Source: Dickeya fangzhongdai (GTDB lineage: Bacteria > Pseudomonadota > Gammaproteobacteria > Enterobacterales > Enterobacteriaceae). From it: 64,000 bases of DNA. This document shows, in pieces, positions 7,901-18,493 of this stretch. The stretch covers positions 3,038,001 to 3,102,000 of the forward strand of contig NZ_CP025003.1 of assembly GCF_002812485.1 (NCBI RefSeq), given 5' to 3'. Numbering within the stretch: position 1 is the stretch's first letter; every line of letters starts with the position of its first letter. Below the pieces are notes generated by a model. It saw nothing but the letters and a program-made list of their open reading frames with translations. It was not told the DNA's origin and ran no database searches. Made by a program: the position numbers and the translations under genes.

Positions 7901-8332
7901 TTATACCCGCGCAGCCGCCCGCGTCCGCACGGCGCGCAGCATGGCTTCCAGCCCTTGCGATCGTGATGGCGTCAGGTGCTGGGTCAGCGCCAGCGACGCG
8001 AAAAAGGGGCGCACATCCAGCTCGACAATCTCCCGGGCGGTCAGCCCCTGATACAGGCTGAACACGATGGCAATCAATCCCTTGACGATAGCGGCATCGC
8101 TGTCGCCGTGCAGCACCACGTTGCCTTGTGCGTCACAGGCCAGATCGATCCACACCTGGCTCTGGCAGCCGGACACCCGGTTGCCGTCCTGACGCTGTGC
8201 GTCGCTGAGCGGCGCCAGACCGGCGCCCAGTTCAATGATATACAGGTACTTCTCTTCCCAGTTGCTGCAACGGGAAAAATTCCGCAGCAGTTTCTGCGGT
8301 TCCGGCAGTTGCGCCCTAGCAATTTGCGCCAT
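7901..8332 (-). CDS. sufE: Cysteine desulfuration protein SufE
   Basis: A 143-residue sulfur shuttle that takes persulfide sulfur from SufS and passes it to SufB in the SufBCD scaffold. The acceptor cysteine is in VSGCQSQVW. The chosen start is the ATG of [10 protein letters not shown], with GGAG seven bases upstream. An upstream TTG would add eleven residues of repeat-encoded sequence and is less likely. It is the last gene of sufABCDSE, 65 bases after sufS. The gap is filled by three 14-bp tandem repeats, each of which carries the CTGGAG ribosome-binding sequence. Confidence 0.95.
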   Translation of the reverse strand: MAQIARAQLPEPQKLLRNFSRCSNWEEKYLYIIELGAGLAPLSDAQRQDGNRVSGCQSQVWIDLACDAQGNVVLHGDSDAAIVKGLIAIVFSLYQGLTAREIVELDVRPFFASLALTQHLTPSRSQGLEAMLRAVRTRAAARV

Positions 8333-8339
8333 AACAATA

Positions 8340-8381
8340 CTCCAGAAGCAATGCTCCAGAAACAATGCTCCAGAAACAATG
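8340..8381 (-). repeat. Three tandem 14-bp repeats in the sufE leader
   Basis: Read leftwards the unit is CATTGTTTCTGGAG. Two copies (8381-8368 and 8367-8354) are exact, and the third (8353-8340) differs by one base. Each carries a Shine-Dalgarno-like TGGAG; the last copy is the one correctly placed for the sufE ATG. Confidence 0.9.
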
Positions 8382-8397
8382 ACTTTCTGCCGTCAGC

Positions 8398-9647
<1,250 letters not shown>

Positions 9648-9651
<4 letters not shown>

Positions 9652-10940
9652 GCTGTTTCTCCTCCCAGTGCCTGCAGGCGCTGGGCCACTCGCTCCAGCA
9701 CCGCGTCACGCAGCGCGTCATGGCGGATCGCCTCCGTCAGTTCGGCGGCAAACGCGAAGATAATCATCTGCTGCGCCGCCTGTTCGCCGATACCGCGTGA
9801 ACGCAGATAAAACAGCTGTTCTTCGTCGATGCGCCCGACCGTCGCGCCGTGGCTGCATTTCACGTCATCGGCATAGATTTCCAACTGAGGTTTGGTGTCC
9901 ACCTCCGCCAGTCGCCCCAGCAACAGGTTGTTGTTGGTCATCTTGCCGTCGGTCTTCAGGGCGCCGGGCGCCACCTTGATCAAGCCGTTGAACACGCCGC
10001 GCGCCCGATCGCGCACAATCGCCTTGTGCAACTGGCGGCTTTCGCCAAACCCCTGATTGTGTTCCAGCCAGGTACGGGTATCGCACACCTCGTTGCCGGT
10101 CGGCACCATCAGGCTGTTCATCGACAACGTCACGCCTTCGCCGTTTATCTGCGCGCTGGTGTGATGACGGGTCAGCCCGGCCCCCAGCAGAAAACTATGG
10201 CTATGAAGCTGAGCGTCTCGTGCCAGACGTAAGTCATTGTGAGCGAAGTGATAGCTGTCGGCGGCTTCGAACCCCAGCTTGTAGTGCTCGGTACGGCTGT
10301 TTTCACCCGCATCGATGGTCAGGCGCGCGCCGCTAAAGTGAGATGCCCCTTCCAGACTGGCGTAATGCTCGATCAGCGTGGCGCTGGCCCCTGCGCCGAT
10401 ACGCGCATGATGGCGATAATGCAGCGTATTGAGCGACGCCGGCCGCCCACTGCTGATATGCAGCAGATAGAGCGGCTTCTCCGCCGTCACGCCGTTGTCG
10501 ACCTGAATCAGCGTCTGTTCCGCCGCCAGGCTCTCCGTCAGGTGCAAAAACACCTCCGGCTGAATTGGCGGCAAACCAGGCTGTCGCCGGGCTGACGGAA
10601 TCACCTCCACCTGATATGGCCCGATATCGGCGTCGCTCAGCGCACGGCTGAAGCAACCGTCGACAAACACCAATCGCCAGCCGTCGACCGGCAGCGCCAG
10701 CGCGTCGCGCTGCGCCGGCGTGACCTCGCTTTCGGTCGCTACCGTGGTGAATTCATGCTCAAGCAGCCGCTCCAGCGGGGTGTACTTCCAGTGCTCCAGC
10801 TTGCGGTGGGGAATCCCCAGTTGCATCACCTGTTGCCAGTGCTGCTGCGCCTCATCGGCGCGCGGCGCCGCGGCGTCAAACAGGCGCTGCCACTGCTGCA
10901 GCGCCTGTTGCGCTTTACTGTTGGTCGGTAAGCCAGCCAT
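9648..10940 (-). CDS. sufD: Fe-S cluster assembly scaffold protein SufD
   Basis: A 430-residue beta-helical scaffold subunit that pairs with SufB and the SufC ATPase in the SufBC2D complex; it is needed for iron entry into the nascent cluster. The conserved C-terminal segment [26 protein letters not shown] contains the functional histidine (equivalent to E. coli His360) at the SufB interface. The gene overlaps the end of sufC by 26 bases and is itself overlapped by sufS, a tightly coupled operon. Confidence 0.96.
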
Positions 10941-11661
10941 AGCCCTGCTCCTCCAACTGTTTCACCAGCGAGAAATCCCCGGATTTCACAATTCGCCCCT
11001 GATAGAGCACATGTACGTAATCCGGCCGGATATAGTCCAGAATGCGCTGGTAATGGGTGACGATGATAAAGGCGCGCTTACCGTCGCGCAGCGCGTTGAC
11101 GCCGCCGGAGACGATTTTCAGCGCATCAATGTCCAGCCCGGAGTCGGTTTCATCCAGGATGCACAGCTCGGGTTCCAGCACCGCCATTTGCAGAATGTCG
11201 TTGCGCTTTTTCTCGCCGCCGGAAAAACCGACGTTGACCGAACGCGTCAGCAGGTCGTCCGGCATGTTCAGCAGCCGGATTTTATCGTCGATGAAATCCT
11301 CGAAATCGAACCGATCCAGCGTCGGTTGCTGGCGATAGGCGCGCACGGCGTTCAGCGCGGTTTGCAGGAAAAAGCGATTGCTGACGCCGGGGATTTCCAC
11401 CGGGTACTGAAACGCCATGAAGATCCCTTCGCCGGCCCGTTCCTCCGGCGACAGTTCCAGCAGATCTTTGCCCTTGAAACGCAGCGACCCGCCGGTTACC
11501 TCATAGTCCTCGCGCCCGGCCAGCGTGGCGGACAGAGTACTTTTGCCCGAACCGTTCGGCCCCATGATGGCGTGGACCTCGCCCGGGTTAACCTGCAGGT
11601 TCAACCCGTTGATGATCGGTTTGTCTTCGACGCTGACGTTCAAGTTTTCAATCGTTAACAT
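10915..11661 (-). CDS. sufC: Fe-S assembly ATPase SufC
   Basis: A 248-residue ABC-type ATPase that is soluble rather than transport-associated. It has Walker A GPNGSGKSTL, signature GFSGGEKKRND, and Walker B CILDETDSGLDIDAL; in this last, DETD in place of the usual DEPT is typical of SufC. ATP-driven dimerisation of SufC reshapes SufB-SufD to expose the cluster-assembly site. An 87-bp gap separates it from sufB; the gap contains only a small CACCGC/GCGGTG inverted repeat. Confidence 0.97.
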   Translation of the reverse strand: MLTIENLNVSVEDKPIINGLNLQVNPGEVHAIMGPNGSGKSTLSATLAGREDYEVTGGSLRFKGKDLLELSPEERAGEGIFMAFQYPVEIPGVSNRFFLQTALNAVRAYRQQPTLDRFDFEDFIDDKIRLLNMPDDLLTRSVNVGFSGGEKKRNDILQMAVLEPELCILDETDSGLDIDALKIVSGGVNALRDGKRAFIIVTHYQRILDYIRPDYVHVLYQGRIVKSGDFSLVKQLEEQGYGWLTDQQ

Positions 11662-11748
11662 ACTCTTACCCTTCCGGCGTCTTACCCGACGCTCATGATT
11701 ATCGACACCGCTGCGCGGTGCATGGCGTGCCGTGGTGTTGGCGCATCA

Positions 11749-13248
11749 TCAACCCACACTGTGTTCGAGGCTGATGGACAACAATTTCTGGGCTTCCACC
11801 GCGAACTCCAGCGGCAGCTCCGAGAACACGTCTTTGCAGAAACCGTTGACTATCATTGAGATAGCGTCATCTTCGCTGATACCGCGTTGCAGGCAATAGA
11901 ACAGTTGATCCTCGCCGATGCGCGAAGTGGTGGCTTCGTGTTCCAGCTGTGCGCTGTTGTTCCTCACCTCCACGTAGGGAAAGGTGTGCGCGCCGCAGTC
12001 GCTGCCGATCAGCATCGAATCGCACTGGGTGAAATTGCGTGCATTGGTGGCGCTGGGCATGATCTTCACCAGCCCGCGATAGGTGTTCTCGCTGCGTCCG
12101 GCGGAAATCCCCTTGGCGATGATGGTCGAGCGGGTGTTCTTGCCGATATGGATCATCTTGGTGCCGGTATCCGCCTGCTGGTGACCGCTGGTCAGCGCCA
12201 CCGAGAAGAATTCGCCCACCGAGTAGTCGCCGCGCAGGATCACGCTCGGGTATTTCCAGGTGATCGCCGACCCGGTTTCCGATTGCGTCCACGACATACG
12301 CGAATGGTCGCCGGCGCACAGCGCGCGTTTGGTCACGAAGTTGAGAATGCCGCCTTCGCTGCCCTGGCCGGAGAACCAGTTCTGCACCGTGGAATATTTC
12401 ACTTCGGCATTCTTGTTGACGATCACTTCCACCACCGCCGCATGCAGTTGGTAACTGTCGCGCACCGGCGCTGAACAGCCCTCGATATAGCTGACATAAC
12501 TGTCGTCGTCGGCAATCAGAATGGTGCGCTCGAACTGACCGGTCTTGGCGGCGTTGATACGGAAATAGGTCGACAGCTCCATCGGGCAGCGCACCCCTTT
12601 CGGGATGTAGACAAAGGTGCCGTCCGACGCCACCGCGGCATTCAGCGCGGCGAAGAAATTGTCGTTGGCGGGCACCACTGTGCCCAGATACTGGCGCACC
12701 AGTTGCGGATGTTCCTGAATCGCTTCGCTGAACGAACAGAAAATGATGCCCTGCTTCGCCAGTTCATCCCGATAGGTGGTGGCGACGGATACCGAATCGA
12801 AAATGGCGTCGACCGCCACGTCTTTGCCTTCCCGTACCGGTACGCCCAATTTGTCGAAAGCGTCCTCCACTTCGCGGGTCAGGTAATTGCTGTGGGCGAC
12901 ATCGCCGGCCGGCTGTTGCTGTGCGCCCGGCTGGGAACCGCAGCTGTCGTCGCACTGCCCGCAGGAGGGCGCGGAGTAATAGCTGTAGTCCTGATAGTTC
13001 AACCGCTCGTAATGCGCTTTCAGCCAGTGCGGTTCCTCCATCTGCAACCAGGCCCGGTAAGCGCTGAGCCGGAACTCCAGCATCCACTCCGGTTCATTAC
13101 GTCTGGCGGAAATCGCCCGCACCACGTCTTCATTGATGCCGTGGGCCAGTTGGTCCATCGCCAGCTCGGTGAAAAAGCCCTCTTTATAACGGCCGTCATC
13201 GAGCCAGGTCTGGACATCGTCGGATACGTCTACATTACTACGCGCCAT
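11749..13248 (-). CDS. sufB: Fe-S cluster assembly scaffold protein SufB
   Basis: A 499-residue core scaffold that receives sulfur from SufE and, with SufC and SufD, builds Fe-S clusters. The start is [10 protein letters not shown]; an upstream in-frame ATG (13287) would extend into sufA. The N-terminal cysteine cluster [10 protein letters not shown] is present. So are NFTQCDSM, holding the residue equivalent to the essential E. coli Cys405, and the [15 protein letters not shown] segment with the His433/Glu434 equivalents. The nearby cysteine of E. coli VECRNN (Cys424) is valine here, so that position is probably not required. It lies 14 bases after sufA. Confidence 0.97.
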   Translation of the reverse strand: MARSNVDVSDDVQTWLDDGRYKEGFFTELAMDQLAHGINEDVVRAISARRNEPEWMLEFRLSAYRAWLQMEEPHWLKAHYERLNYQDYSYYSAPSCGQCDDSCGSQPGAQQQPAGDVAHSNYLTREVEDAFDKLGVPVREGKDVAVDAIFDSVSVATTYRDELAKQGIIFCSFSEAIQEHPQLVRQYLGTVVPANDNFFAALNAAVASDGTFVYIPKGVRCPMELSTYFRINAAKTGQFERTILIADDDSYVSYIEGCSAPVRDSYQLHAAVVEVIVNKNAEVKYSTVQNWFSGQGSEGGILNFVTKRALCAGDHSRMSWTQSETGSAITWKYPSVILRGDYSVGEFFSVALTSGHQQADTGTKMIHIGKNTRSTIIAKGISAGRSENTYRGLVKIMPSATNARNFTQCDSMLIGSDCGAHTFPYVEVRNNSAQLEHEATTSRIGEDQLFYCLQRGISEDDAISMIVNGFCKDVFSELPLEFAVEAQKLLSISLEHSVG

Positions 13249-13262
13249 AATCGTGTCGCCGC

Positions 13263-13634
13263 TTAAAGCCCAAAACTTTCGCCACACCCACAGGCATGTC
13301 GGGCTTTGGGATTGTTGAATTTGAATACCTGATTGATGCCTTCCTGAACAAAATCCACTTCCGTACCGTCGAGAAACGGCATCGCCTTGAGCGGAATGAA
13401 CAATCGCGCGCTTTCGCGCTGATAGAGCAGATCGGTGGGATCAGGCTGATGCACCAGTTCCAGTACATAACCGAAACCCGCACAACCCGACTGCTTAACC
13501 GTCAGCCGGATACCCTGCACCGACTCATCCCGCCGCATCAGGTTACTGATATGGGCCACGGCGCTATCGGTCAGCGTCAATCCCTGCCATGCCTGTTCGT
13601 CCAGTGAAAAAGTTTCTACATCGTGCGTTTGCAT
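13263..13634 (-). CDS. sufA: A-type Fe-S cluster carrier SufA
   Basis: A 123-residue A-type carrier that accepts clusters from SufBCD and delivers them to apoproteins. The three conserved cysteines are visible in [10 protein letters not shown] and in the C-terminal [11 protein letters not shown]. The start is the ATG of MQTHDVETF, with GAGGTG upstream; a longer frame runs into the promoter region. It is the first gene of sufABCDSE, the iron-starvation and oxidative-stress Fe-S pathway. Confidence 0.97.
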   Translation of the reverse strand: MQTHDVETFSLDEQAWQGLTLTDSAVAHISNLMRRDESVQGIRLTVKQSGCAGFGYVLELVHQPDPTDLLYQRESARLFIPLKAMPFLDGTEVDFVQEGINQVFKFNNPKARHACGCGESFGL

Positions 13635-13754
13635 CGGAATCACCTCGTTTACTGTTATTGCCCCCCGCACGGCGGGCTGTGATACCGACCGCATGACATC
13701 CGTTTCCTTCGGCTTGATCGATTCGGATATCGATACTGTCAGAACTCACACAAT

Positions 13755-13773
13755 GTTAATGATAATTATTACT
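13755..13773 (-). promoter_or_regulatory. Fur box upstream of sufA
   Basis: GTTAATGATAATTATTACT matches 15 of 19 positions of the Fur consensus GATAATGATAATCATTATC. It lies 120 bp upstream of the sufA start in the region where Fur represses suf in E. coli. IscR and OxyR sites are expected nearby but I cannot define them. Confidence 0.75.
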
Positions 13774-14121
13774 ACATCAACCGGGTGATTGTGGGGGCTT
13801 TTCCGGATGATAGCGGGGCTTTTCCCGGTTACAGGGTTCAGTACGCGCCATCCGCAAGCGATGTTTCGGCGCTCACCGCCCCGAAAACCAATAACTGACT
13901 ATTGATATAGCAAAAATTGATAATTTATACCTATGGTTTTACCTGTTAGTGCTATCAACATTCTCTTATCATCAGTATAACACCTCTGAATCAGTCTATT
14001 TTTTGAACGCTTCTGCCATGCCAAAAATTCTCCGCCGCAAGCACATGATGATAAATTCAGCACGTTTCATGCAGAAAATGCGATCGCGATCGCCTCTTGC
14101 CGGTGAATGCACACCGGAGCG

Positions 14122-14166
14122 TTGCATGATGAGGCGCTTAAAAATATGATAATGATTCTTATTTGA
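14122..14166 (+). promoter_or_regulatory. Promoter with overlapping Fur boxes for the unknown gene at 14184
   Basis: A -35 TTGCAT (14122-14127) and a -10 TATGAT (14145-14150) are spaced by exactly 17 bp. Two overlapping registers, 14142-14160 and 14148-14166, each match 13 of 19 positions of the Fur consensus, and they cover the -10 and the transcript start. This is the arrangement of a classical Fur-repressed promoter. Confidence 0.65.
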
Positions 14167-14183
14167 GATATGAGGTGCCGGAC

Positions 14184-14585
14184 ATGTTCCCGTTCAGAGC
14201 CTGGTTGCAGACGCAGATTGATGACTACCGGCGGCAATTGCGGAATGCCACGATGGAATTTTATCTGGCGGAGTTATCGCTGGAGCGGGATGACGGCGAG
14301 ATTGGCGAATTGCGGCACTACTACCTGACCGGCGTTCAAATGGCGGAGCTGAGCCAGCAGCAGGGCGACGAAAACAGTTACCTGTTCAGCCTGATCAAGA
14401 TCCACCAGCGCCTGATTCATGAAATCAACAATGCCGAGCGCGACCACCTGTTCCGGGTACAGAGTTACTACTTTGCGCGCCAGACGTTGCAGCGCATCTG
14501 CACGCAATTCAGCCTAATGGGCAACTGGGACAAAGCCACCGCGTTCCAAACCGATTTTATGCAGCGGGTGGCGTTTATCCCCTGA
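14184..14585 (+). CDS. Unknown 133-residue protein, predicted Fur-repressed
   Basis: I do not recognise this protein. It starts at the ATG of MFPFRAWLQT, with GAGGTG six bases upstream; an ATG seven codons earlier would leave no room for a leader. The sequence is almost entirely helix-forming, rich in Gln, Glu, Arg and Leu, with no signal peptide, membrane span or cysteine pair; the single Cys is in QRICTQF. Segments such as QMAELSQQQGDENSY and KIHQRLIHEINNAERDH suggest a small cytoplasmic helical bundle. It is transcribed away from sufABCDSE, and both promoters have Fur boxes. In E. coli this place is held by the unrelated ydiH. A role in iron limitation is inferred from regulation only. Confidence 0.7.
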   Translation: MFPFRAWLQTQIDDYRRQLRNATMEFYLAELSLERDDGEIGELRHYYLTGVQMAELSQQQGDENSYLFSLIKIHQRLIHEINNAERDHLFRVQSYYFARQTLQRICTQFSLMGNWDKATAFQTDFMQRVAFIP

Positions 14586-14656
14586 AGTTTTATACCCTGA
14601 AGAGAGAGAGGCTGCCGGGCTGGGTACCCGACAGCAGCGTAACGATTGGCGGGAGG

Positions 14657-15079
14657 TCAGGCGTCCGGCGTGATCACCGCCGTAGTCAACCGCGAGGTGC
14701 AGCACAACCGATCCCGGCTGTCAAAAATATCAATCTGCCAGACCTGCATCCGTTTGCCGGTGTGCAGCGCGCGGCAAACGCCGCGCACCTCACCTTCCGT
14801 TACCGCGCGCAGATGGTTGGCGTTGATTTCCACCCCCACCACCCGCTGCTCGCCTTCCGAACACAGATAACCGGCGATCGACCCCAGCGATTCCGCCAGC
14901 GCCACCGATGCACCGCCATGCAACAGCCCGAAAGGCTGACGCGTGCGATGATCCACCGGCATCACGCCTTCCAGCGTATCGTCGGTCAGGCGCGTCATGC
15001 GGATGCCGATATGACCGGCCATGCCGCCCACCGCCATCTGATTCAACTGCTCAATATCTACGGTACGTTTCCACAGCAT
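14657..15079 (-). CDS. menI: 1,4-dihydroxy-2-naphthoyl-CoA hydrolase MenI
   Basis: A 140-residue hotdog-fold thioesterase of the YdiI/PaaI group that hydrolyses DHNA-CoA in menaquinone synthesis. Conserved features include RTRQPFGLLHGGASVALAES, whose Gly-Gly helix and following glutamate form the active site, and the VGVEINANHL strand. The ATG overlaps the ydiJ stop by one base (TGATG), so the two are translationally coupled. The order menI-ydiJ is that of E. coli. Confidence 0.92.
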   Translation of the reverse strand: MLWKRTVDIEQLNQMAVGGMAGHIGIRMTRLTDDTLEGVMPVDHRTRQPFGLLHGGASVALAESLGSIAGYLCSEGEQRVVGVEINANHLRAVTEGEVRGVCRALHTGKRMQVWQIDIFDSRDRLCCTSRLTTAVITPDA

Positions 15080-18000
15080 CACACCAGCTCCAGCAACGCC
15101 TGCAACGGATGTTTCAACCCACGCCCTTCCATACGCTTAACCTGACTGCGGCAGGAGTAGCCGGTGGTCAGACAGCGCGCCTGCGGCAACCGTTGCAGGG
15201 ACGGCTGCCAGGAGAGAGCATAGATCCCCTGAGAGTGCGCCAGATTACGGCTCTCATGACCATAGGTGCCCGCCATGCCGCAACAACCGACGCTGACGTT
15301 TTCCAGCCGGGCGCCGAAATGGGCAAAAATGGCCGACCACTGTTGCCCGCTGGCCGGCAGCGCCGTGGTTTCGGTGCAGTGACCGAACAGATACCACGGT
15401 TCGTCGCGCAGCGCCGGCGCGCGATCGTCGCGGCGGGTCAGTAGCGCCGTTAACCACTCATGCACCAGTTGCACCTGAAAATCGCCGCGCCGATCGCCCA
15501 GCACTTCCCGGTACTCATCCCGGTAGCATAGCACCAGCGCCGGATCCACCCCCACCATCGGCAGGCCAAGACGGGCCACCCGGTTGAGGAATTCCGCGGT
15601 TTTACCGGCGGTTTTGGCAAAGCGCTGCAGAAACCCTTTGATATGCTGCGGCTTGCCGTTCGGCGAAAACGGCAGCAGCACCGGTCGCAACCCCAGCTTT
15701 TCCACCAGCCGGACAAAATCCGCCACCACCTGCGCGTCGTAATAGCTGGTAAACGGATCCTGCACGATCAGCACATGATCGGCACGCGCCTGCGGCGACA
15801 TCTGCTCCAGCTGTTCCAGCGTGGTGGTCATCACCCGATGGCCGACAAATTGCTGGCGTAGCGACGGCGTCGACAGCAACGGCAAATCCACCATGCCGAT
15901 GAACGTGCGGCTGACCGCATTCACCCACGGCTGGCGCAGGAAAAAGTTGAAGGTTTTCGGGCTGTGCGCCATCAGCGGAGCATAACTTTCCACGCCGGCC
16001 ACCAGATAATCCCGCGCCGGCCGCAGATAGCGGGTGTGGTACAGTTGCAGGAAACGCGCGCGAAAACCGGGAACATCAATCTTGATCGGGCACTGGGTGG
16101 AGCAAGCTTTGCACGCCAGACAGCCGGACATCGCCTCTTTGACCTCGTGCGAGAAGTCATACACGCCCTGACGCGCGGCCAGCGTGTTGCGGGTTTTGGC
16201 GATCAGTCCGCGGAAACTGACGCGCTGATGCGGCAGCGCGTTTTCCAGCGCCAGCGGATCCACCCCCTGCTCCGACAGCAGTCGCAGCCACTCGCGCACC
16301 AGCGTGGCGCGACCTTTGGGCGAATGAATACGGTTGCCGGTGATTTTCATCGACGGGCACATCGGGCTGCGGGTATCGAAGTTAAAGCACAAGCCGTTGC
16401 CGTTGCACTCCATCGCGCCGCGATACGCGGTGCGCACCGTCAGCGGAATCTGCCGATCGTAGGTGCCGCGTTTCACCGCATCCACCTGCATCATCGGCGC
16501 GTCCACTCCCAGCGGCGCACAGATCTTGCCGGGGTTGAGGCGGTTGTCCGGGTCGAACGCCGCCTTGACCCGGCGCAATTCTTCATACAGCTCCGGACCG
16601 AAGAATGCCGGGCTGTATTCGGCGCGGAAGCCTTTGCCGTGTTCGCCCCACAGCAAACCGCCATATTTGGCAGTCAGCGCCACGATTTGATCGGACAGCT
16701 GCTTCATCAGCACTTCCTGCTGCGGGTCGCACATATCCAGCGCCGGGCGCACATGCAGCACACCGGCGTCCACGTGACCAAACATGCCGTAACTCAAATG
16801 GTGACTGTCCAGCAACGTGCGGAACTCGGCGATGTAATCCGCCAGATGCTGAGGCGGCACGCAGGTGTCTTCGGCAAACGGAATCGGTTTCGCCAGCCCT
16901 TTGCTGTTGCCCAGCAGGCCGACCGCTTTCTTGCGCATGCCGTAAATGCGTTCGATACCCGCCAGATCGCGGCAAATCTGATAACCGATCACCCCCGCCT
17001 CGCGGGCAGCCAGCAGCCCATCCAGACGTTCGCACAACGACGCCACCTGACTGTCGATAAGCGGCTCGTCGTCGCCGGCGAACTCGACAATGTTCAGCCC
17101 CAGCATCTCCTCGCCGGGCACATCGGTAATCAGTTCGCTGACCGAGTGCCACACGATGTCTTCGCGCGCCAGATTCAGCACCTTCGAGTCCACCGTTTCC
17201 ACCGACAGCGCCCGCGCCTCCACCATAAACGGCGCGTTGCGCAGCGCGGAATCAAACGAGTCATATTTGACGTTGACCAGCCGCCGCACCTTGGGCAACG
17301 GCGTGATATCCAGCTTCGCTTCGGTAATGAACGCCAGCGTCCCCTCGGCGCCGGTCAGGATGCGAGTCAGGTCAAACGTTTGCATGTCATCGCTGAAAAC
17401 ATGACGCAGGTCGTAACCGGTCAGGAAGCGGTTCAGTTTGGGGAACTTTTCTATAATCAGCTCACGGCGTTCACGGCAGCGATGCAATACGGTGTGATAA
17501 ATGCGACCGATCGGCGAATCGTCCTGCGCCAGCTGTTCCGCCAGCGCCACCGGCATCGCCTGGGTATCCAGCAGTTCGCCGCCTGGCAGCACCGCGCGCA
17601 GCCCCAGTACATGATCCGAGGTTTTGCCATACACCAGCGAGCCCTGCCCCGAGGCGTCGGTATTGATCATGCCGCCGAGCGTGGCGCGGTTGCTGGTAGA
17701 CAGCTCCGGCGCGAAAAAGTAGCCGAACGGCTTGAGGTACTGGTTCAGTTGATCCTTGATAACCCCGGCTTCCACCCGTACCCAGCCCTGCTCCGGGTTG
17801 ATTTCCAGAATACGGTTCATGTAGCGGGACATATCCACCACAATCCCGTGATTGAGCGCCTGTCCGTTGGTGCCGGTGCCGCCGCCGCGCGGCGTGAAGA
17901 CCAGCTCGCGAAAGCGCTCCTCATCAGCCAGACGGGCCAGCAGCGCCACGTCGGCGGTAGAACGGGGAAAAACCACCGCGTCCGGCAGCAGTTGATAAAT

Positions 18001-18138
18001 ACTGTTATCCGTCGCCATCGTCAGGCGGTCGGCGTACTGAGTGGCGATATCGCCGGTAAAACCGTTTTGCTTCAAGGCTTCCAAAAAGCTCAGCACCGGT
18101 TGAACGATTCCCGGCGCTTGTGTGATCTGTGGGATCAT
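15079..18138 (-). CDS. ydiJ: YdiJ, FAD-linked oxidase with Fe-S domain (D-2-hydroxyglutarate dehydrogenase type)
   Basis: A 1019-residue cytoplasmic flavo-iron-sulfur protein. The N-terminal part is an FAD-binding PCMH domain (around FTPRGGGTGTNGQALNHGIV, about residues 85-105), followed by the FAD-oxidase C-terminal domain (LWGEHGKGFRAEYSP, FDPDNRLNPGKIC). A ferredoxin-like domain then has CLACKACSTQCPIKIDVP near residue 665, and a C-terminal CCG-type domain has CCGMAGTYGHE. The E. coli orthologue oxidises D-2-hydroxyglutarate. The length matches the E. coli protein (about 1018 residues). It is the first gene of a pair with menI. The leader contains an exact 15-bp tandem duplication. Confidence 0.93.
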   Translation of the reverse strand: MIPQITQAPGIVQPVLSFLEALKQNGFTGDIATQYADRLTMATDNSIYQLLPDAVVFPRSTADVALLARLADEERFRELVFTPRGGGTGTNGQALNHGIVVDMSRYMNRILEINPEQGWVRVEAGVIKDQLNQYLKPFGYFFAPELSTSNRATLGGMINTDASGQGSLVYGKTSDHVLGLRAVLPGGELLDTQAMPVALAEQLAQDDSPIGRIYHTVLHRCRERRELIIEKFPKLNRFLTGYDLRHVFSDDMQTFDLTRILTGAEGTLAFITEAKLDITPLPKVRRLVNVKYDSFDSALRNAPFMVEARALSVETVDSKVLNLAREDIVWHSVSELITDVPGEEMLGLNIVEFAGDDEPLIDSQVASLCERLDGLLAAREAGVIGYQICRDLAGIERIYGMRKKAVGLLGNSKGLAKPIPFAEDTCVPPQHLADYIAEFRTLLDSHHLSYGMFGHVDAGVLHVRPALDMCDPQQEVLMKQLSDQIVALTAKYGGLLWGEHGKGFRAEYSPAFFGPELYEELRRVKAAFDPDNRLNPGKICAPLGVDAPMMQVDAVKRGTYDRQIPLTVRTAYRGAMECNGNGLCFNFDTRSPMCPSMKITGNRIHSPKGRATLVREWLRLLSEQGVDPLALENALPHQRVSFRGLIAKTRNTLAARQGVYDFSHEVKEAMSGCLACKACSTQCPIKIDVPGFRARFLQLYHTRYLRPARDYLVAGVESYAPLMAHSPKTFNFFLRQPWVNAVSRTFIGMVDLPLLSTPSLRQQFVGHRVMTTTLEQLEQMSPQARADHVLIVQDPFTSYYDAQVVADFVRLVEKLGLRPVLLPFSPNGKPQHIKGFLQRFAKTAGKTAEFLNRVARLGLPMVGVDPALVLCYRDEYREVLGDRRGDFQVQLVHEWLTALLTRRDDRAPALRDEPWYLFGHCTETTALPASGQQWSAIFAHFGARLENVSVGCCGMAGTYGHESRNLAHSQGIYALSWQPSLQRLPQARCLTTGYSCRSQVKRMEGRGLKHPLQALLELV

Positions 18139-18168
18139 TATGTGTTGACCCTGTCCGTGCGAGAGGTG

Positions 18169-18198
18169 TTTGCCAATAAACTATTTGCCAATAAACTA
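18169..18198 (-). repeat. Exact tandem 15-bp duplication in the ydiJ leader
   Basis: TTTGCCAATAAACTA occurs twice head to tail (18169-18183 and 18184-18198), starting 30 bases upstream of the ydiJ start codon. Confidence 0.95.
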
Positions 18199-18490
18199 AA
18201 TGCCGGCAGGCGACGCGTCGGCCATCCGCGGCTCCTTCGTTTTATCACATTTCCCCCGGCTGTGCGTTAATGGATCAATAAAAACTTAGGGTTGCGGCGG
18301 CTGGCGCGCCCGCGGCATAACGCTGACGATTCGCCCTCCCGGTCAGGAATCACTGTGCAAACCGGCGGAAATCACGCATGATAAATTCTGGCTCAAATCC
18401 TTTGCATTATCAGCCATCAGGGACGACAGCCAGCCCCGTTTTCATCATTTTGCATTAGGCCTGTCGCCTGAATTAACGAGGTAACCTCTC
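18199..18490. other. Divergent ydiJ-ydiK intergenic region
   Basis: Together with the tandem repeat, this makes a 350-bp gap between divergent genes. It must hold both promoters, but I see no hexamer pair good enough to call. Near its right end the palindrome GAGGTAACCTC (18478-18488) overlaps the ydiK ribosome-binding region. No reading frame of note is present. Confidence 0.5.
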
Positions 18491-18493
18491 TTG

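Noticed and set aside
8333..8365. N-terminal extension of SufE from an upstream TTG
   Set aside because: It would encode the tandem repeat itself, and the ATG at 8332 has a correctly spaced ribosome site.
11706..11720. Small inverted repeat between sufB and sufC as a terminator
   Set aside because: Six-bp stem, no T-run, and located inside a coupled operon.
14611..14636. Hairpin after the unknown Fur-box gene as a terminator
   Set aside because: The stem has a mismatch and no T-run follows; it was left uncalled.
15964..18270. 768-codon open frame opposite ydiJ
   Set aside because: Arg/His/Gln-rich antisense shadow of a well-conserved gene; no family features.
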